A model generated the notes under the pieces. The model had not been told where the DNA came from. It was given only the letters and a program-made list of their open reading frames with translations, and did not search any database. The translations under genes and the position numbers were made by a program. From Streptomyces qaidamensis (GTDB lineage: Bacteria; Actinomycetota; Actinomycetes; Streptomycetales; Streptomycetaceae), in NCBI RefSeq assembly GCF_001611795.1, contig NZ_CP015098.1, forward strand, positions 7,068,001 to 7,132,000: a stretch of DNA of 64,000 nt. The letters are read 5' to 3'. This document shows positions 22,756 through 31,376 of the stretch, piece after piece (the first letter of the stretch is position 1; each line of letters starts with the position of its first letter).

Positions 22756-24449
22756 GACAGGGCCTCCTCGCTCGCCCGCGCCGCCCACGCGGCGAACCGC
22801 TCGCCGTCCTCGCGCTCGGCCTGGAACCGCTTCAGGACCCGCTCGACGTAGTCGGGCAGTTCCTCGGAGGTGACCTTCAGACCGCGGACCTTGCGGCCGA
22901 AGCCGGCCTCCAGACCCAGGGCGCCGCCCAGGTGCACCTGGTAGCCCTCGACCTGCTCGCCCCGGTCGTCGAGCATGAGCTGGCCCTTGAGACCGATGTC
23001 CGCCACCTGGATACGGGCGCAGGCGTTCGGGCAGCCGTTGAGGTTGATGGTGAGCGGCTCGTCGAAGTCCGGCAGGCGGCGCTCCAGTTCGTCGATCAGC
23101 TGCGCACCGCGCTGCTTGGTCTCGACGATGGCGAGCTTGCAGAACTCGATGCCGGTGCAGGCCATGGTGCCGCGCCGGAACGAGGAGGGCCGGGCGGTCA
23201 GGTCGAGCGCCTCCAGGGCCTCGACGAGCGACTCGACCTGGTTCTCCTCGACGTCGAGGACGATCATCTTCTGCTCGACGGTGGTGCGCACCCGGCCCGA
23301 GCCGTGCGCCTCGGCGAGGTCGGCGATCTTCGTGATCGTCGCGCCGTCGACGCGTCCGACGCGCGGCGCGAAGCCGACGTAGAACCGGCCGTCCTTCTGC
23401 CGGTGGACGCCGATGTGGTCGCGCCAGAGCTGGGACGGCTGTTCGGGAGCCGGGCCGTCGGTGAGCTTGCGCTGGAGGTACTCGTCCTCCAGCACCTGCC
23501 GGAACTTCTCCGGGCCCCAGTCCGCGACGAGGAACTTCAGGCGGGCGCGGGTGCGCAGCCGGCGGTAGCCGTAGTCGCGGAAGATCGAGATGACGCCCTC
23601 GTAGACGTCCGGGACGTCGTCGATCGACACCCAGGTGCCCAGTCGCACGCCCAGCTTGGGGTTGGTGGACAGGCCGCCGCCGACCCACACGTCGAAGCCG
23701 GGGCCGTGCTCGGGGTGGACGACACCGACGAAGGCGACGTCGTTGATCTCGTGCACCACGTCCAGCACCGGCGAGCCCGAGATCGCCGTCTTGAACTTGC
23801 GGGGGAGGTTCGAGTACGCCGGGTTGTTCAGGACGCGGCGCTTCATCTCCTCCAGGGCCGGGGTGCCGTCGATGATCTCGTCCTCGGCGATGCCCGCCAC
23901 CGGCGAGCCGATCATCACACGCGGGGTGTCGCCGCAGGCGGTGACCGTCGACAGGCCCACGCCCTCCAGCCGGTTCCAGATCTCGGGCACGTCCTCGATC
24001 CGGATCCAGTGGTACTGGACGTTCTGCCGGTCCGTGATGTCGGCGGTGCCGCGCGCGAACTCCTGCGAGATCTCGCCGATGACCCGCAGCTGCCGCGTGG
24101 TCAGCGCCCCGCCGTCGATCCGGACGCGCAGCATGAAGTACTCGTCGTCCAGCTCCTCGGGCTCCAGGATCGCCGTCTTGCCGCCGTCGATGCCGGGCTT
24201 GCGCTGGGTGTACAGCCCCCACCAGCGCATCCGGCCGCGCAGGTCGTTCGGGTCGATCGAGTGGAAACCGCGCTTGGAGTAGATCGTCTCAATGCGTGTC
24301 CGCACATTGAGACCGTCGTCGTCCTTCTTGAACTGCTCGTTGCCGTTCAGCGGGGTGTGGTGCCCCACGGCCCACTGACCCTCACCGCGGTGACGGCTCA
24401 CCTTGCGGCGGGGAGTCGCGGCGGCAGGCTTCTGCGGGGTGGCGGCCAT
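22752..24449 (-). CDS. cysI: Ferredoxin-dependent sulfite (nitrite/sulfite) reductase
   Basis: A 565-residue siroheme enzyme that reduces sulfite to sulfide with six electrons. The [4Fe-4S]-siroheme ligands are the C-x5-C in CTGIEFC (about residue 430) and C-x3-C in NGCPNAC (about residue 470). The N-terminal parachute region has RGEGQWAVGHHTPLN and KGGFHS-like segments (YSKRGFHSIDPNDLRGRMRWWGLYTQRKPG). Substrate-binding Arg/Lys sets are spread through both repeats. It is the first enzyme gene of the operon, 127 nt after the leader-peptide stop. Nitrite versus sulfite use cannot be told from motifs alone; the operon makes sulfite near certain. Confidence 0.93.
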   Translation of the reverse strand: MAATPQKPAAATPRRKVSRHRGEGQWAVGHHTPLNGNEQFKKDDDGLNVRTRIETIYSKRGFHSIDPNDLRGRMRWWGLYTQRKPGIDGGKTAILEPEELDDEYFMLRVRIDGGALTTRQLRVIGEISQEFARGTADITDRQNVQYHWIRIEDVPEIWNRLEGVGLSTVTACGDTPRVMIGSPVAGIAEDEIIDGTPALEEMKRRVLNNPAYSNLPRKFKTAISGSPVLDVVHEINDVAFVGVVHPEHGPGFDVWVGGGLSTNPKLGVRLGTWVSIDDVPDVYEGVISIFRDYGYRRLRTRARLKFLVADWGPEKFRQVLEDEYLQRKLTDGPAPEQPSQLWRDHIGVHRQKDGRFYVGFAPRVGRVDGATITKIADLAEAHGSGRVRTTVEQKMIVLDVEENQVESLVEALEALDLTARPSSFRRGTMACTGIEFCKLAIVETKQRGAQLIDELERRLPDFDEPLTINLNGCPNACARIQVADIGLKGQLMLDDRGEQVEGYQVHLGGALGLEAGFGRKVRGLKVTSEELPDYVERVLKRFQAEREDGERFAAWAARASEEALS

Positions 24450-24576
24450 GGTTGATACGTCCTTCGGACAGGCGGGAATGCGGCTCTGACCTGCGCGTGC
24501 GCGCATGGGCATACGTGCGCGTCATTGCGCGGGAAAGGAGAAGAGAAAGGGGATGTCGGGCGCGGGCTGAGTACGC

Positions 24577-24660
24577 TCAGTGCGCCGGACAGATGGCGCT
24601 GGACATGCGGCCGAGGTCGACGTGCCGCCGACTCACCAAGGCAATTCCAGTTCCAGACAT
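24577..24660 (-). CDS. Cysteine-containing leader peptide of the cys operon
   Basis: A 27-codon peptide, MSGTGIALVSRRHVDLGRMS then SAICPAH, upstream of cysI. It belongs to the actinobacterial 'putative leader peptide' type with the RRHVDL core and a cysteine near the C-terminus (residue 24), which I recall before many Streptomyces sulfur genes. Such peptides are thought to sense charged tRNA-Cys or cysteine during translation and attenuate the operon. Between the peptide and cysI lie about 127 nt able to hold RNA structure. No -10 box was convincing upstream. The family match is strong; the mechanism is inferred. Confidence 0.75.
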   Translation of the reverse strand: MSGTGIALVSRRHVDLGRMSSAICPAH

Positions 24661-24682
24661 GACGGAAGCGTGTCACGGCGAT

Positions 24683-24697
24683 CTGGACACAGTCCAG
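24683..24697. promoter_or_regulatory. Inverted repeat upstream of the cys leader
   Basis: CTGGAC-ACA-GTCCAG, a perfect 6-3-6 inverted repeat, lies 23-37 nt upstream of the leader-peptide ATG, where a promoter would be. It is a good candidate operator for a regulator of sulfate assimilation. A TTGGAC hexamer (24702-24707, minus strand) nearby could be a -35, but no -10 match follows. Confidence 0.45.
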
Positions 24698-24714
24698 CTT
24701 CGTCCAAGATGCGG

Positions 24715-24747
24715 ACACCCTTGTCTCGCAGAGCAAGACAAGGGTGT
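24715..24747 (-). terminator. Hairpin after the GNAT gene
   Basis: A perfect 12-bp stem, arms ACACCCTTGTCT (24715-24726) and AGACAAGGGTGT (24736-24747), 9-nt loop, located 40 nt beyond the acetyltransferase stop and before the cys promoter region. It probably terminates the acetyltransferase transcript; no U tract follows. Confidence 0.55.
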
Positions 24748-24786
24748 TGTAGGTCACATCCGGCGCCCCCGAGGTGTCCGTCCAGG

Positions 24787-25359
24787 TCAGACGGGGAACG
24801 CCCCAGGCCACGGTCCCGGAGCGGCGGCCTCCGCCTCCTCCTCGACCTTGGTGTCGAACAGCTTGAAGCCCCGCCGCAGGTAGTTGTCCATCGCGTGCTC
24901 GCCGTCCTTGCTGCAGGTGTGCAGCCACACCCGCTTCGTCGGCGCCAGTCCCGCCCAGCGGTCCGACAGGTCCCAGGCCCGGGCCGTGCCGTACGACAGC
25001 AGGTGCCCGCCGATGCGCCGGCCCCGGAAGGCGGGGAGCAGCCCGAAGTAGACGATCTCCACGACGGCGTCGTCCTGCGCCTCCAGCTCCACGTATCCCG
25101 CGGGCGTACCCCGGTCGTAGGCCACCCACGTCTCCACCCCGGGCCGCTCCAGGTGCTCCACCCAGCGCGCGTACGGCCAGCCGAGCCGGTCCGTCCAGAG
25201 GATGTCGCCGCCCACCGACGCGTACAGGAACCGGCTGAACTCGGGCGAGGGCACCTCGGAGCGGACGACCCGGACGTCCCCGTCCGGCGCGACGGCCGGC
25301 AGCAGGTCGGTCGGGGCGGTCTGCTCCAGGGACCAGGTGGTCACGGCGATGGTGGTCAT
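24787..25359 (-). CDS. GNAT-family N-acetyltransferase
   Basis: A 190-residue acetyl-CoA-dependent acetyltransferase. The acetyl-CoA pyrophosphate loop is AFRGRRIGGHLL (about residues 109-120), preceded by the strand AVVEIVYFGLLP and followed by the C-terminal strand region RVWLHTCSKDGEHAMDNYLRRGFKLFDT. The N-terminal lid region (WTDRLGWPYARWVEHLERPGVETWVAYDRGTPAGYVEL) is of a type shared by several Streptomyces GNATs. Acceptor unknown. It stands alone, ahead of the cys operon on the same strand. Confidence 0.88.
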   Translation of the reverse strand: MTTIAVTTWSLEQTAPTDLLPAVAPDGDVRVVRSEVPSPEFSRFLYASVGGDILWTDRLGWPYARWVEHLERPGVETWVAYDRGTPAGYVELEAQDDAVVEIVYFGLLPAFRGRRIGGHLLSYGTARAWDLSDRWAGLAPTKRVWLHTCSKDGEHAMDNYLRRGFKLFDTKVEEEAEAAAPGPWPGAFPV

Positions 25360-25425
25360 GCGGGCCAGAAAATCATCCGACCCGGTCGTCTGTCGATCGG
25401 CTCCGTGCTCCGCGGGCGGCCCCGG

Positions 25426-26736
25426 TCAGTCCAGCGCCCGGTCGATCGACGTCAGCGGCAGCGCGAACAGCATCCGCCCCGACTGGGACCAGACCTCGCC
25501 GGTCTCCTCCCAGTAGGACAGGGAACCCGACCGGCCGCTCCAGCAGTGCCGTGTCTCGTCCGTGCCGCACTCCGTCGCCCGTGCGCCGTGCGTGTCCTGG
25601 CGCCACAGCGTGCCGTGCCCGCCCGGACTGCCCGACGCCCGGTCCAGGTACCAGCCGGTGCGGTGGGCCAGCACGCCCCGCACGTCCGCCGTCTTCGTCT
25701 CGTACGCCTCGACCGGGTCCGCGTTCCCGGAGGAGTCGGTGGCGAGCAGCCCGGAGCGGTCCGGGTCCCGGCTCAGCGCGTAACGCCACAGCCGGGTGCG
25801 CCGGTCACCGTCCGCGGGCACCCACTCGCTCGCGACCAGACTGTCGGGGGAGGTGCTGCGGTCCAGGGAGACGGTGGCCGGGCGGGCCGCGTCGTCCCCG
25901 CCGGGCAGCGTGTACGAGCCGACGGCCGGCAGCACGAACCGGTAACCGTGCGCGGCCCAGCCGCCCCGCACCCGGCCGACCGCGTCGGACTCGACGGTCG
26001 CGCGCTGGATACGGTCCATGTCGTACACGTACAGCGCGTTCCGGTCGCCCTCACGGGTCGTCACCAGCAGCTTGTCCTGGTACCAGACCATGCCGGAGAG
26101 CGGGGAGACCAGCCCCCGGTAATCCCGCCCGCCGTCCACCGGGACGGCCAGCAGGGCCCACGTGTAGCGCGGCGCGCCCGGGTCGTTCACGTCGACGAAG
26201 GCGACCTTGGCCAGGCCCTGCCCGGGGGCCGGACCGTCCAGGGAGCCGCCCTCGGCGCCCCGGGTCCAGCCGGACAGGATCACGCGGTTCGCGCCCCAGC
26301 GGCCGTCGTCGTCCGCGTCGCCCGAGGTCGTGACCGCGCCGGCCCGCCAGCCCCGGGTGCCGGAGCCGCCGAAGCAGTACGCGCGGGTGGCCGCCGGTTC
26401 CACCGGCAGAGCGTGTTTGGCGGGGGCCGGGCAGTCGGCCGCCTCCCGCAGCGGGACGTCGGCGTTCTCCAGTACCGTGCCGACGCCGACGGGCCGGCCC
26501 ATCTTGGACGCCAGCCGGTCCAGCCACCGCCCGGGCACCCGGTGCTCGGCCAGCGGCAACCGCCCGGCACCTTCGGACGCGGAGACCGGCTTGAGGGCCC
26601 CGGGGGCGTCGGCGACGGTGGCCTGCGAGGCGCTGATCAGGGTGGCGGCGGCGGTGAGCGCGAGAGCCGTCCCGGCCAGGGTCGCGCGCAGCGCCCTGCC
26701 CCGCCTGCGCCGCCGGTGTCTGCCGCGATGCTTCAT
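25426..26736 (-). CDS. Secreted protein of unknown function
   Basis: A 436-residue exported protein. The signal peptide has a very basic start (MKHRGRHRRRRRGRALRATL) and the hydrophobic core AGTALALTAAATLISA, with cleavage near residue 40. There is no lipobox or anchor. The mature part has repeated WYQDKLLVTT, ALYVYDMDRIQRATV, TRLWRYAL and GRMLFALPL segments spaced like blades of a beta-propeller, which is inferred, and four cysteines that could pair. I recall orthologues in many Streptomyces annotated only as secreted protein. A role on the cell surface or in the medium is all that can be said. Confidence 0.7.
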   Translation of the reverse strand: MKHRGRHRRRRRGRALRATLAGTALALTAAATLISASQATVADAPGALKPVSASEGAGRLPLAEHRVPGRWLDRLASKMGRPVGVGTVLENADVPLREAADCPAPAKHALPVEPAATRAYCFGGSGTRGWRAGAVTTSGDADDDGRWGANRVILSGWTRGAEGGSLDGPAPGQGLAKVAFVDVNDPGAPRYTWALLAVPVDGGRDYRGLVSPLSGMVWYQDKLLVTTREGDRNALYVYDMDRIQRATVESDAVGRVRGGWAAHGYRFVLPAVGSYTLPGGDDAARPATVSLDRSTSPDSLVASEWVPADGDRRTRLWRYALSRDPDRSGLLATDSSGNADPVEAYETKTADVRGVLAHRTGWYLDRASGSPGGHGTLWRQDTHGARATECGTDETRHCWSGRSGSLSYWEETGEVWSQSGRMLFALPLTSIDRALD

Positions 26737-26911
26737 AACGTCCTCCCGAGACAGGCCAACTGCGCCTGTTGATCCGCACGTTGACGGAGGAGCAGGTGGG
26801 GTGGCCCGTAGAGGGATGCTACGGCAGGTGAGCGGCGCACGGGACGAAGACCTTGCAAATATGCGAAAGATGCACCCCTCGGGGCGCCTTGTACGGCACT
26901 CGCGGTGAACC

Positions 26912-28189
26912 TCAGGGCGCCGCTGCGGATCCGCGCCGCCCGCTCACCGCCGGCGCGGTCGAGTGCGGCAGCAGATCCCGCGGATCGTCCGGGAGCAGCA
27001 CCTCCACCTCGGCGTCCTCGGCGAACCGGTACGGCCGGTGCTCCAGGAACGCCCCCAGATACCGCCGCACCCGCGACATCTCGGCACGCACCGTCACCGT
27101 GCGGGCCGGGTCGCCGAACACGTCCCCGGCCAGGCCCGAGGCGCTGCGGCCGGAGCGGTGGACCGCCAGGAGGTACAGCAACTCCGCGTGCCGCGGGCTC
27201 AGTTCCCGGGTCCAGGAGCCCGCCCCGCCGAGCACCTCCACCGACCAGCGCCGCGCCTGCCTGAGGTCCAGCACGATCCGGGCCGGGCCACGCGGCACCG
27301 GCTCGTCCTCGGTTGCCCGCACCAGCCAGCCCTCCGCCAGCGGCTCCACCGAGCACAGCCCGAGCGCCGGCAGCCATCTCGGGCCCGGCGACAGCGACTT
27401 CGGCAGTGCCACCCGCCGCGCGTACGGCATCCCGCTGACCGCGGCGGTCCAGCCGTCCGGATCGACGACCAGGGCGCGGCCGCCGAGCCGGGCCAGCACC
27501 GGCGCCGCCACCGCCCGCAGCCGCTCCAGCGACTCCGAGTGCATCTCCCGCAGCCGGGCCTCGGCGAGCCGGGCCACCGAGCCCACCCAGGCGAGCGTGG
27601 CCGGATGCATCGTCTCCAGCGGGCCGCTCACGTCCACCACGCCGAGCAGCCGGCCGTCCCGCGGATCCGTCAGAGGAGCGCCCGCGCAGGTCCAGCCGGC
27701 CTGGGAGCGCACGAAGTGCTCGGAGGCGAAGACCTGCACGGGCCGGCGTACCACCGCCGGGGTCCCCAGACCGTTCGTGCCGACGACGTCCTCACGCCAG
27801 TCCGCGCCGAGTCCAAAACCCAGCCCGTCGGCCTTGCGCAGCACCGGCGGGCTGCCCTCGCGCCACAGCACCCGGCCGTCCTCGTCGGCCACCACCATGA
27901 TGTGGTGGGCGACGTCCCCGGCCGCCAGCAGCCCCTCCCGGAGCACCGGCAGCACATGGCGCAAAACCGACGTCTCGCGCCTGCGCTGCACCTCCTCGCG
28001 GGACAGTGGATCCGCCCGCACGTCGTGGTCCGGATCCACACCGCTGCGCATCATCCGCTCCCAGGACCTCTCGATCACCGGACGCGGCGCCACCGGAGCG
28101 GGCTGCCCGGCCAGCCGCGCCGAGCGGACCTGCTGGAGAACCCGGGCCGCGCGCGTGCTGTCGACGGCGGCCAAGTGCGTGACGTCCAT
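26912..28189 (-). CDS. GAF-domain transcriptional regulator (AcoR-like sensor)
   Basis: A 425-residue regulator. The N-terminal sensory part (residues about 10-300) resembles the acetoin-type activator sensor with a GAF domain: IERSWERMMRSGVDP, then HIMVVADEDGRVLWREGSPPVL, GLGFGLGADWREDVVGTNGLGTP, the FVRSQAGWTCAGAPLTDPRDGRLLGVVDVSG core. The C-terminal part has LSPRHAELLYLLAVHRSGRSASGLAGDVFGDPARTVTVRAEMSRVRRYLG, a winged-helix-like output domain of SARP/OmpR type rather than an AAA+ domain. A start 14 codons upstream (28231) is possible; I favour MDVTHLAAVD because GGGGGG precedes it by 9 nt. Such proteins often control oxidative or alcohol metabolism; the acyl-CoA dehydrogenase upstream on the same strand may be a target. 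Confidence 0.8.
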   Translation of the reverse strand: MDVTHLAAVDSTRAARVLQQVRSARLAGQPAPVAPRPVIERSWERMMRSGVDPDHDVRADPLSREEVQRRRETSVLRHVLPVLREGLLAAGDVAHHIMVVADEDGRVLWREGSPPVLRKADGLGFGLGADWREDVVGTNGLGTPAVVRRPVQVFASEHFVRSQAGWTCAGAPLTDPRDGRLLGVVDVSGPLETMHPATLAWVGSVARLAEARLREMHSESLERLRAVAAPVLARLGGRALVVDPDGWTAAVSGMPYARRVALPKSLSPGPRWLPALGLCSVEPLAEGWLVRATEDEPVPRGPARIVLDLRQARRWSVEVLGGAGSWTRELSPRHAELLYLLAVHRSGRSASGLAGDVFGDPARTVTVRAEMSRVRRYLGAFLEHRPYRFAEDAEVEVLLPDDPRDLLPHSTAPAVSGRRGSAAAP

Positions 28190-28281
28190 ACGCGTGCGCC
28201 CCCCGGAGTCGCTTCTGACTGTGCGTCTCATAGTGCCGCCTGCCCCCGGTGGCGCGCGCACACTCCGCACACAGTCAGCAA

Positions 28282-28299
28282 GTTGCAACCCCCTGCAAC
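28282..28299. promoter_or_regulatory. Inverted repeat upstream of the GAF regulator
   Basis: GTTGCA-ACCCCC-TGCAAC, a perfect 6-6-6 inverted repeat, lies about 50-110 nt upstream of the two candidate GAF starts. It could be an autoregulatory operator; no experimental motif is known to me. Confidence 0.4.
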
Positions 28300-28380
28300 C
28301 CTGGTGGACGGCCCGGCCGTGTCCGAAACTTGAGCGGCGCCGTCCCGAGCGGTGTTCAGCGGCTCGAACGGGCCAGTGCG

Positions 28381-28418
28381 GCGGGGGTGGTGCCGTGTCG
28401 GCGCAGCACCACCCCCGC
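28381..28418 (-). terminator. Terminator after the acyl-CoA dehydrogenase gene
   Basis: Perfect 13-bp hairpin, arms GCGGGGGTGGTGC (28381-28393) and GCACCACCCCCGC (28406-28418), 12-nt loop, 34 nt beyond the dehydrogenase stop. Confidence 0.75.
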
Positions 28419-28451
28419 TCTTTCGCATCCGCGTTGCGACGGCCGCCCGGA

Positions 28452-30086
28452 TCAGGACACCGGCCGCGCCCGCTCCACCACCGACGCCAGATCCAGCGTG
28501 TGCGGCAGCGTCCCGAACACGGCCCCCCCGTCGCCGCCGAGCCGCCCCGCGCAGAACGCGTCGGCGACCTGCGGCGGCGCGAAACGGACCAGCAGCGAGC
28601 CCTGGAGCACCAGCGCGAGCCGCTCCGCCAGCCGTCGCGCCCGCCCCTCCACGCCCTCCAGGTCGGCGAGTTCGGTCAGCAGGTCCTTGATCGCCCCGTC
28701 CAGGCGGTGATCGGCGCCCCGCGCCTGCCCGACCTCCCGCAGATACGCGTCCAGCGCGCCCGGCTCCCGCTGCAACGCCCGCAGCACGTCGAGCGCCTGG
28801 ACGTTGCCCGCGCCCTCCCAGATCGAGTTCAGCGGCGACTCGCGCACCAGCCGCGGCATCAAGGACTCCTCCACGTACCCGTTGCCGCCGAGGCACTCCG
28901 CCGCCTCCACGGCAACCGGCGGGCACCGCTTGGTCACCCAGTACTTGGCGGCCGGCACCGCGATCCGCAGCAGCGCCCGCTCCTGCTCGCCGCCGTCGTC
29001 CCAGGCCGCCGCGAGCCGCAGCGCCAGGGCCGTCGCCGCCTCCGACTCCAGCGCCAGGTCGGCGAGGACATTGCGCATGAGCGGCTTGTCCACGAGCTTC
29101 CCGCCGAACGCCTCGCGGTACGTGCAGTGGTGCACCGCCTGCGCCACCGCCTGCCGCATCAGCCCGGCGGAGCCGAGCACGCAGTCGAGCCGGGTCGCCG
29201 CGACCATCTCGATGATGGTGCGCACCCCGCGCCCTTCCTCGCCGACCCGGCGCGCCCAGGTCCCGTCGAACTCGACCTCGGCGGAGGCGTTCGACCGGTT
29301 GCCCAGCTTGTCCTTGAGACGCTGGATCCGGAACACGTTGCGCGTGCCGTCCCGCAGCACCCGCGGCACCAGGAAGCAGGTCAGCCCGCCCGGAGCCTGC
29401 GCCAGCACCAGGAAACCGTCGGACATGGGCGCCGAGCAGAACCACTTGTGGCCGGTCAGCTCGTACGTCCCGTCCTCGGCCAGGGGCCGTGCCGACGTGC
29501 GGTTGGCCCGGACGTCACTGCCGCCCTGCTTCTCCGTCATCCCCATCCCGAACAGCGCCCCGGCCTTGTGGTGCGCCGGCCGCAGTTCCTGGTCGTAGAC
29601 CATGGACGTCAGCCGCGGTTCCCACTCGGCGGCCAGCTCCGGGTCGGTGCGCAGGGCGGGCACCGCGGCGTGCGTCATCGACAGCGGGCAGCCGTTGCCG
29701 GCCTCGACCTGCGTCCACACCACGAAGGCGGCGGCCCGCCGCAGATGCCCGGCCGGCCGGCCCCACGCCGCCGTCAGGCCCGCCGAGACGCCCTTGCCGA
29801 GCAGCCGGTGCCAGGACGGGTGGAACTCGACCTCGTCGGAGCGGTTGCCGTACCGGTCGTGCGTCAGCAGCCGCGGCGGGTTCTCGTTGGCCAGCCTGCC
29901 CCAGTCCTGCACCTGCGCCGAGCCGGAGGTGCGGCCCAGCGCCGTCAGCTCGCCGAGGACCTCCTCGCGCAGGTCCGGATCCAGATGCCGGGCGACCGCG
30001 TCGGCCAGGGCCCGGTCGGCGGAGAAGACGTCGTACCCGACCAGCGGCGGGACCTGGTTCGTCACGGTGTGCGTGCTGCCTGCCAT
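28452..30086 (-). CDS. AidB-like acyl-CoA dehydrogenase
   Basis: A 544-residue flavoprotein of the acyl-CoA dehydrogenase superfamily, AidB branch. Evidence: the extended N-terminus HTVTNQVPPLVGYDVFSADRALADAV, FAD-binding GMGMTEKQGGSDVRANRT (about residues 180-197), HKWFCSAPMSDGFLVLAQA, and the catalytic-Glu region SPLNSIWEGAGNVQALDVLRALQRE (about residue 425). The branch is longer than typical dehydrogenases, with a C-terminal helical extension that in E. coli AidB contacts DNA; protection from alkylation is proposed for the family. Whether this one oxidises acyl-CoA is unknown. ATG chosen because it begins the family N-terminus. Confidence 0.88.
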   Translation of the reverse strand: MAGSTHTVTNQVPPLVGYDVFSADRALADAVARHLDPDLREEVLGELTALGRTSGSAQVQDWGRLANENPPRLLTHDRYGNRSDEVEFHPSWHRLLGKGVSAGLTAAWGRPAGHLRRAAAFVVWTQVEAGNGCPLSMTHAAVPALRTDPELAAEWEPRLTSMVYDQELRPAHHKAGALFGMGMTEKQGGSDVRANRTSARPLAEDGTYELTGHKWFCSAPMSDGFLVLAQAPGGLTCFLVPRVLRDGTRNVFRIQRLKDKLGNRSNASAEVEFDGTWARRVGEEGRGVRTIIEMVAATRLDCVLGSAGLMRQAVAQAVHHCTYREAFGGKLVDKPLMRNVLADLALESEAATALALRLAAAWDDGGEQERALLRIAVPAAKYWVTKRCPPVAVEAAECLGGNGYVEESLMPRLVRESPLNSIWEGAGNVQALDVLRALQREPGALDAYLREVGQARGADHRLDGAIKDLLTELADLEGVEGRARRLAERLALVLQGSLLVRFAPPQVADAFCAGRLGGDGGAVFGTLPHTLDLASVVERARPVS

Positions 30087-30196
30087 GCTGCGAAAGTACC
30101 CCGCGGCAGCACCTCGGTCACCAGCGGACCCGGCCCGGCCCGCGAAGACCCGGACTGTGGGTGAGTGGGGCCGGGCACGGCGGATACCGTTAGGGG

Positions 30197-31363
30197 GTGC
30201 AGCCAGCAAGTGAAACCTCCGACACACCCTCCGGGCGCCTCCACCGCGCGCGAGCCCTCTACCGGAACGTCTCCAAGCGCAGGACCGCCTGGCTGCTGCT
30301 CAAGGACACCGTCAACTCCTGCGTCGAGTACCGCATCCTGGGCCTCGCGGCCGAGGCCGCGTTCTTCACCCTGCTGTCGGTGCCGCCGCTGCTGCTCAGC
30401 ATGATCGGACTGCTCGGCTACGTCGACGCCTGGACCGGTGCCGACACCATCCAGAGCCTCCAGACCAACCTCCTGGAGGCTTCCCGCACGGTCCTGTCCG
30501 ACCAGGGCGTCCGCGAGATCGCCCAGCCGATCCTGCACGACGTGATGAAGGGCGGCCGGCCCGACGTCATCTCCATCGGCTTCCTGTTCGCCCTGTGGTC
30601 GGGCTCCCGCGCGGTGAACGTCTTCATCGACACCATCACCGTCATGTACGGCCTCGACGGTGTCCGGGGCATCGTCAAGACCCGTCTGATGGCCTTCCTG
30701 CTGTTCATCGTGGCCCTGCTGATCGGCTCGGTCGCGCTGCCGTTGATGGTGGCCGGGCCGGACGCGGTGGTGCGGATCGTGCCGTGGTCGACGACGGTCG
30801 TACAGGTCCTGTACTGGCCCACGGTGATCCTGCTGTCGATCGCCTTCCTGACGACGCTGTACCACGTGTCCGTCCCGGTCCGCTCCCCGTGGATCGAGGA
30901 CGTGCCCGGCGCGCTGGTCGCCCTCGGCATGTGGGTGCTCGGCAGCTTCCTGCTGCGGATCTACCTGACCAGCACCGTCGAGGGCCCCACGATCTACGGC
31001 TCCCTCGCCGCGCCCGTCGCCGTGCTGCTGTGGATCGGTGTGTCCGCGTTCGCCGTCCTGGTCGGGGCCGCGGTCAACGCCGCCATCGACCGGGTCTGGC
31101 CGGCCGCCGCGACGGCCGCGGCCCGCGAGGCCAACGAGCGGCTGCGGCAGGCCCAGGTCGCCGAGTACGTCGCCCGCGCCAGTGCCGCGGGCGAGGCCGA
31201 CCCGGACATGCCCTCCGAGTTCCCGGAGCGCTGGTCCCGCTTCCTGCCGCCGGAGGACGTGTCGGCCCGCCTGCGCACCCATGTGAAGAGCACCCACGTG
31301 AAGAACAGCCACTTGAAGAGCTCCCAGGTCAACGGGGAGGGGCCCCCGCCCGAGGACCGGTGA
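30197..31363 (+). CDS. YihY/BrkB-family membrane protein
   Basis: A 388-residue membrane protein with about six spans (for example ILGLAAEAAFFTLLSVPPLLLSMIGLLGYV, RLMAFLLFIVALLIGSVALPL, LYWPTVILLSIAFLTTLYHV, VAVLLWIGVSAFAVLVGAAVNAAID). The family was once called ribonuclease BN in error; members are of unknown transport function. The GTG start lies 7 nt after TACCGT (30185-30190), so the transcript is probably leaderless. The C-terminal tail after residue 300 is charged and ends in a degenerate repeat of His-x-Lys-Ser units (HVKSTHVKNSHLKSS). It is divergent from the AidB-like gene. Confidence 0.88.
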   Translation: MQPASETSDTPSGRLHRARALYRNVSKRRTAWLLLKDTVNSCVEYRILGLAAEAAFFTLLSVPPLLLSMIGLLGYVDAWTGADTIQSLQTNLLEASRTVLSDQGVREIAQPILHDVMKGGRPDVISIGFLFALWSGSRAVNVFIDTITVMYGLDGVRGIVKTRLMAFLLFIVALLIGSVALPLMVAGPDAVVRIVPWSTTVVQVLYWPTVILLSIAFLTTLYHVSVPVRSPWIEDVPGALVALGMWVLGSFLLRIYLTSTVEGPTIYGSLAAPVAVLLWIGVSAFAVLVGAAVNAAIDRVWPAAATAAAREANERLRQAQVAEYVARASAAGEADPDMPSEFPERWSRFLPPEDVSARLRTHVKSTHVKNSHLKSSQVNGEGPPPEDR

Positions 31364-31376
31364 CGGGCGTCGGCCC

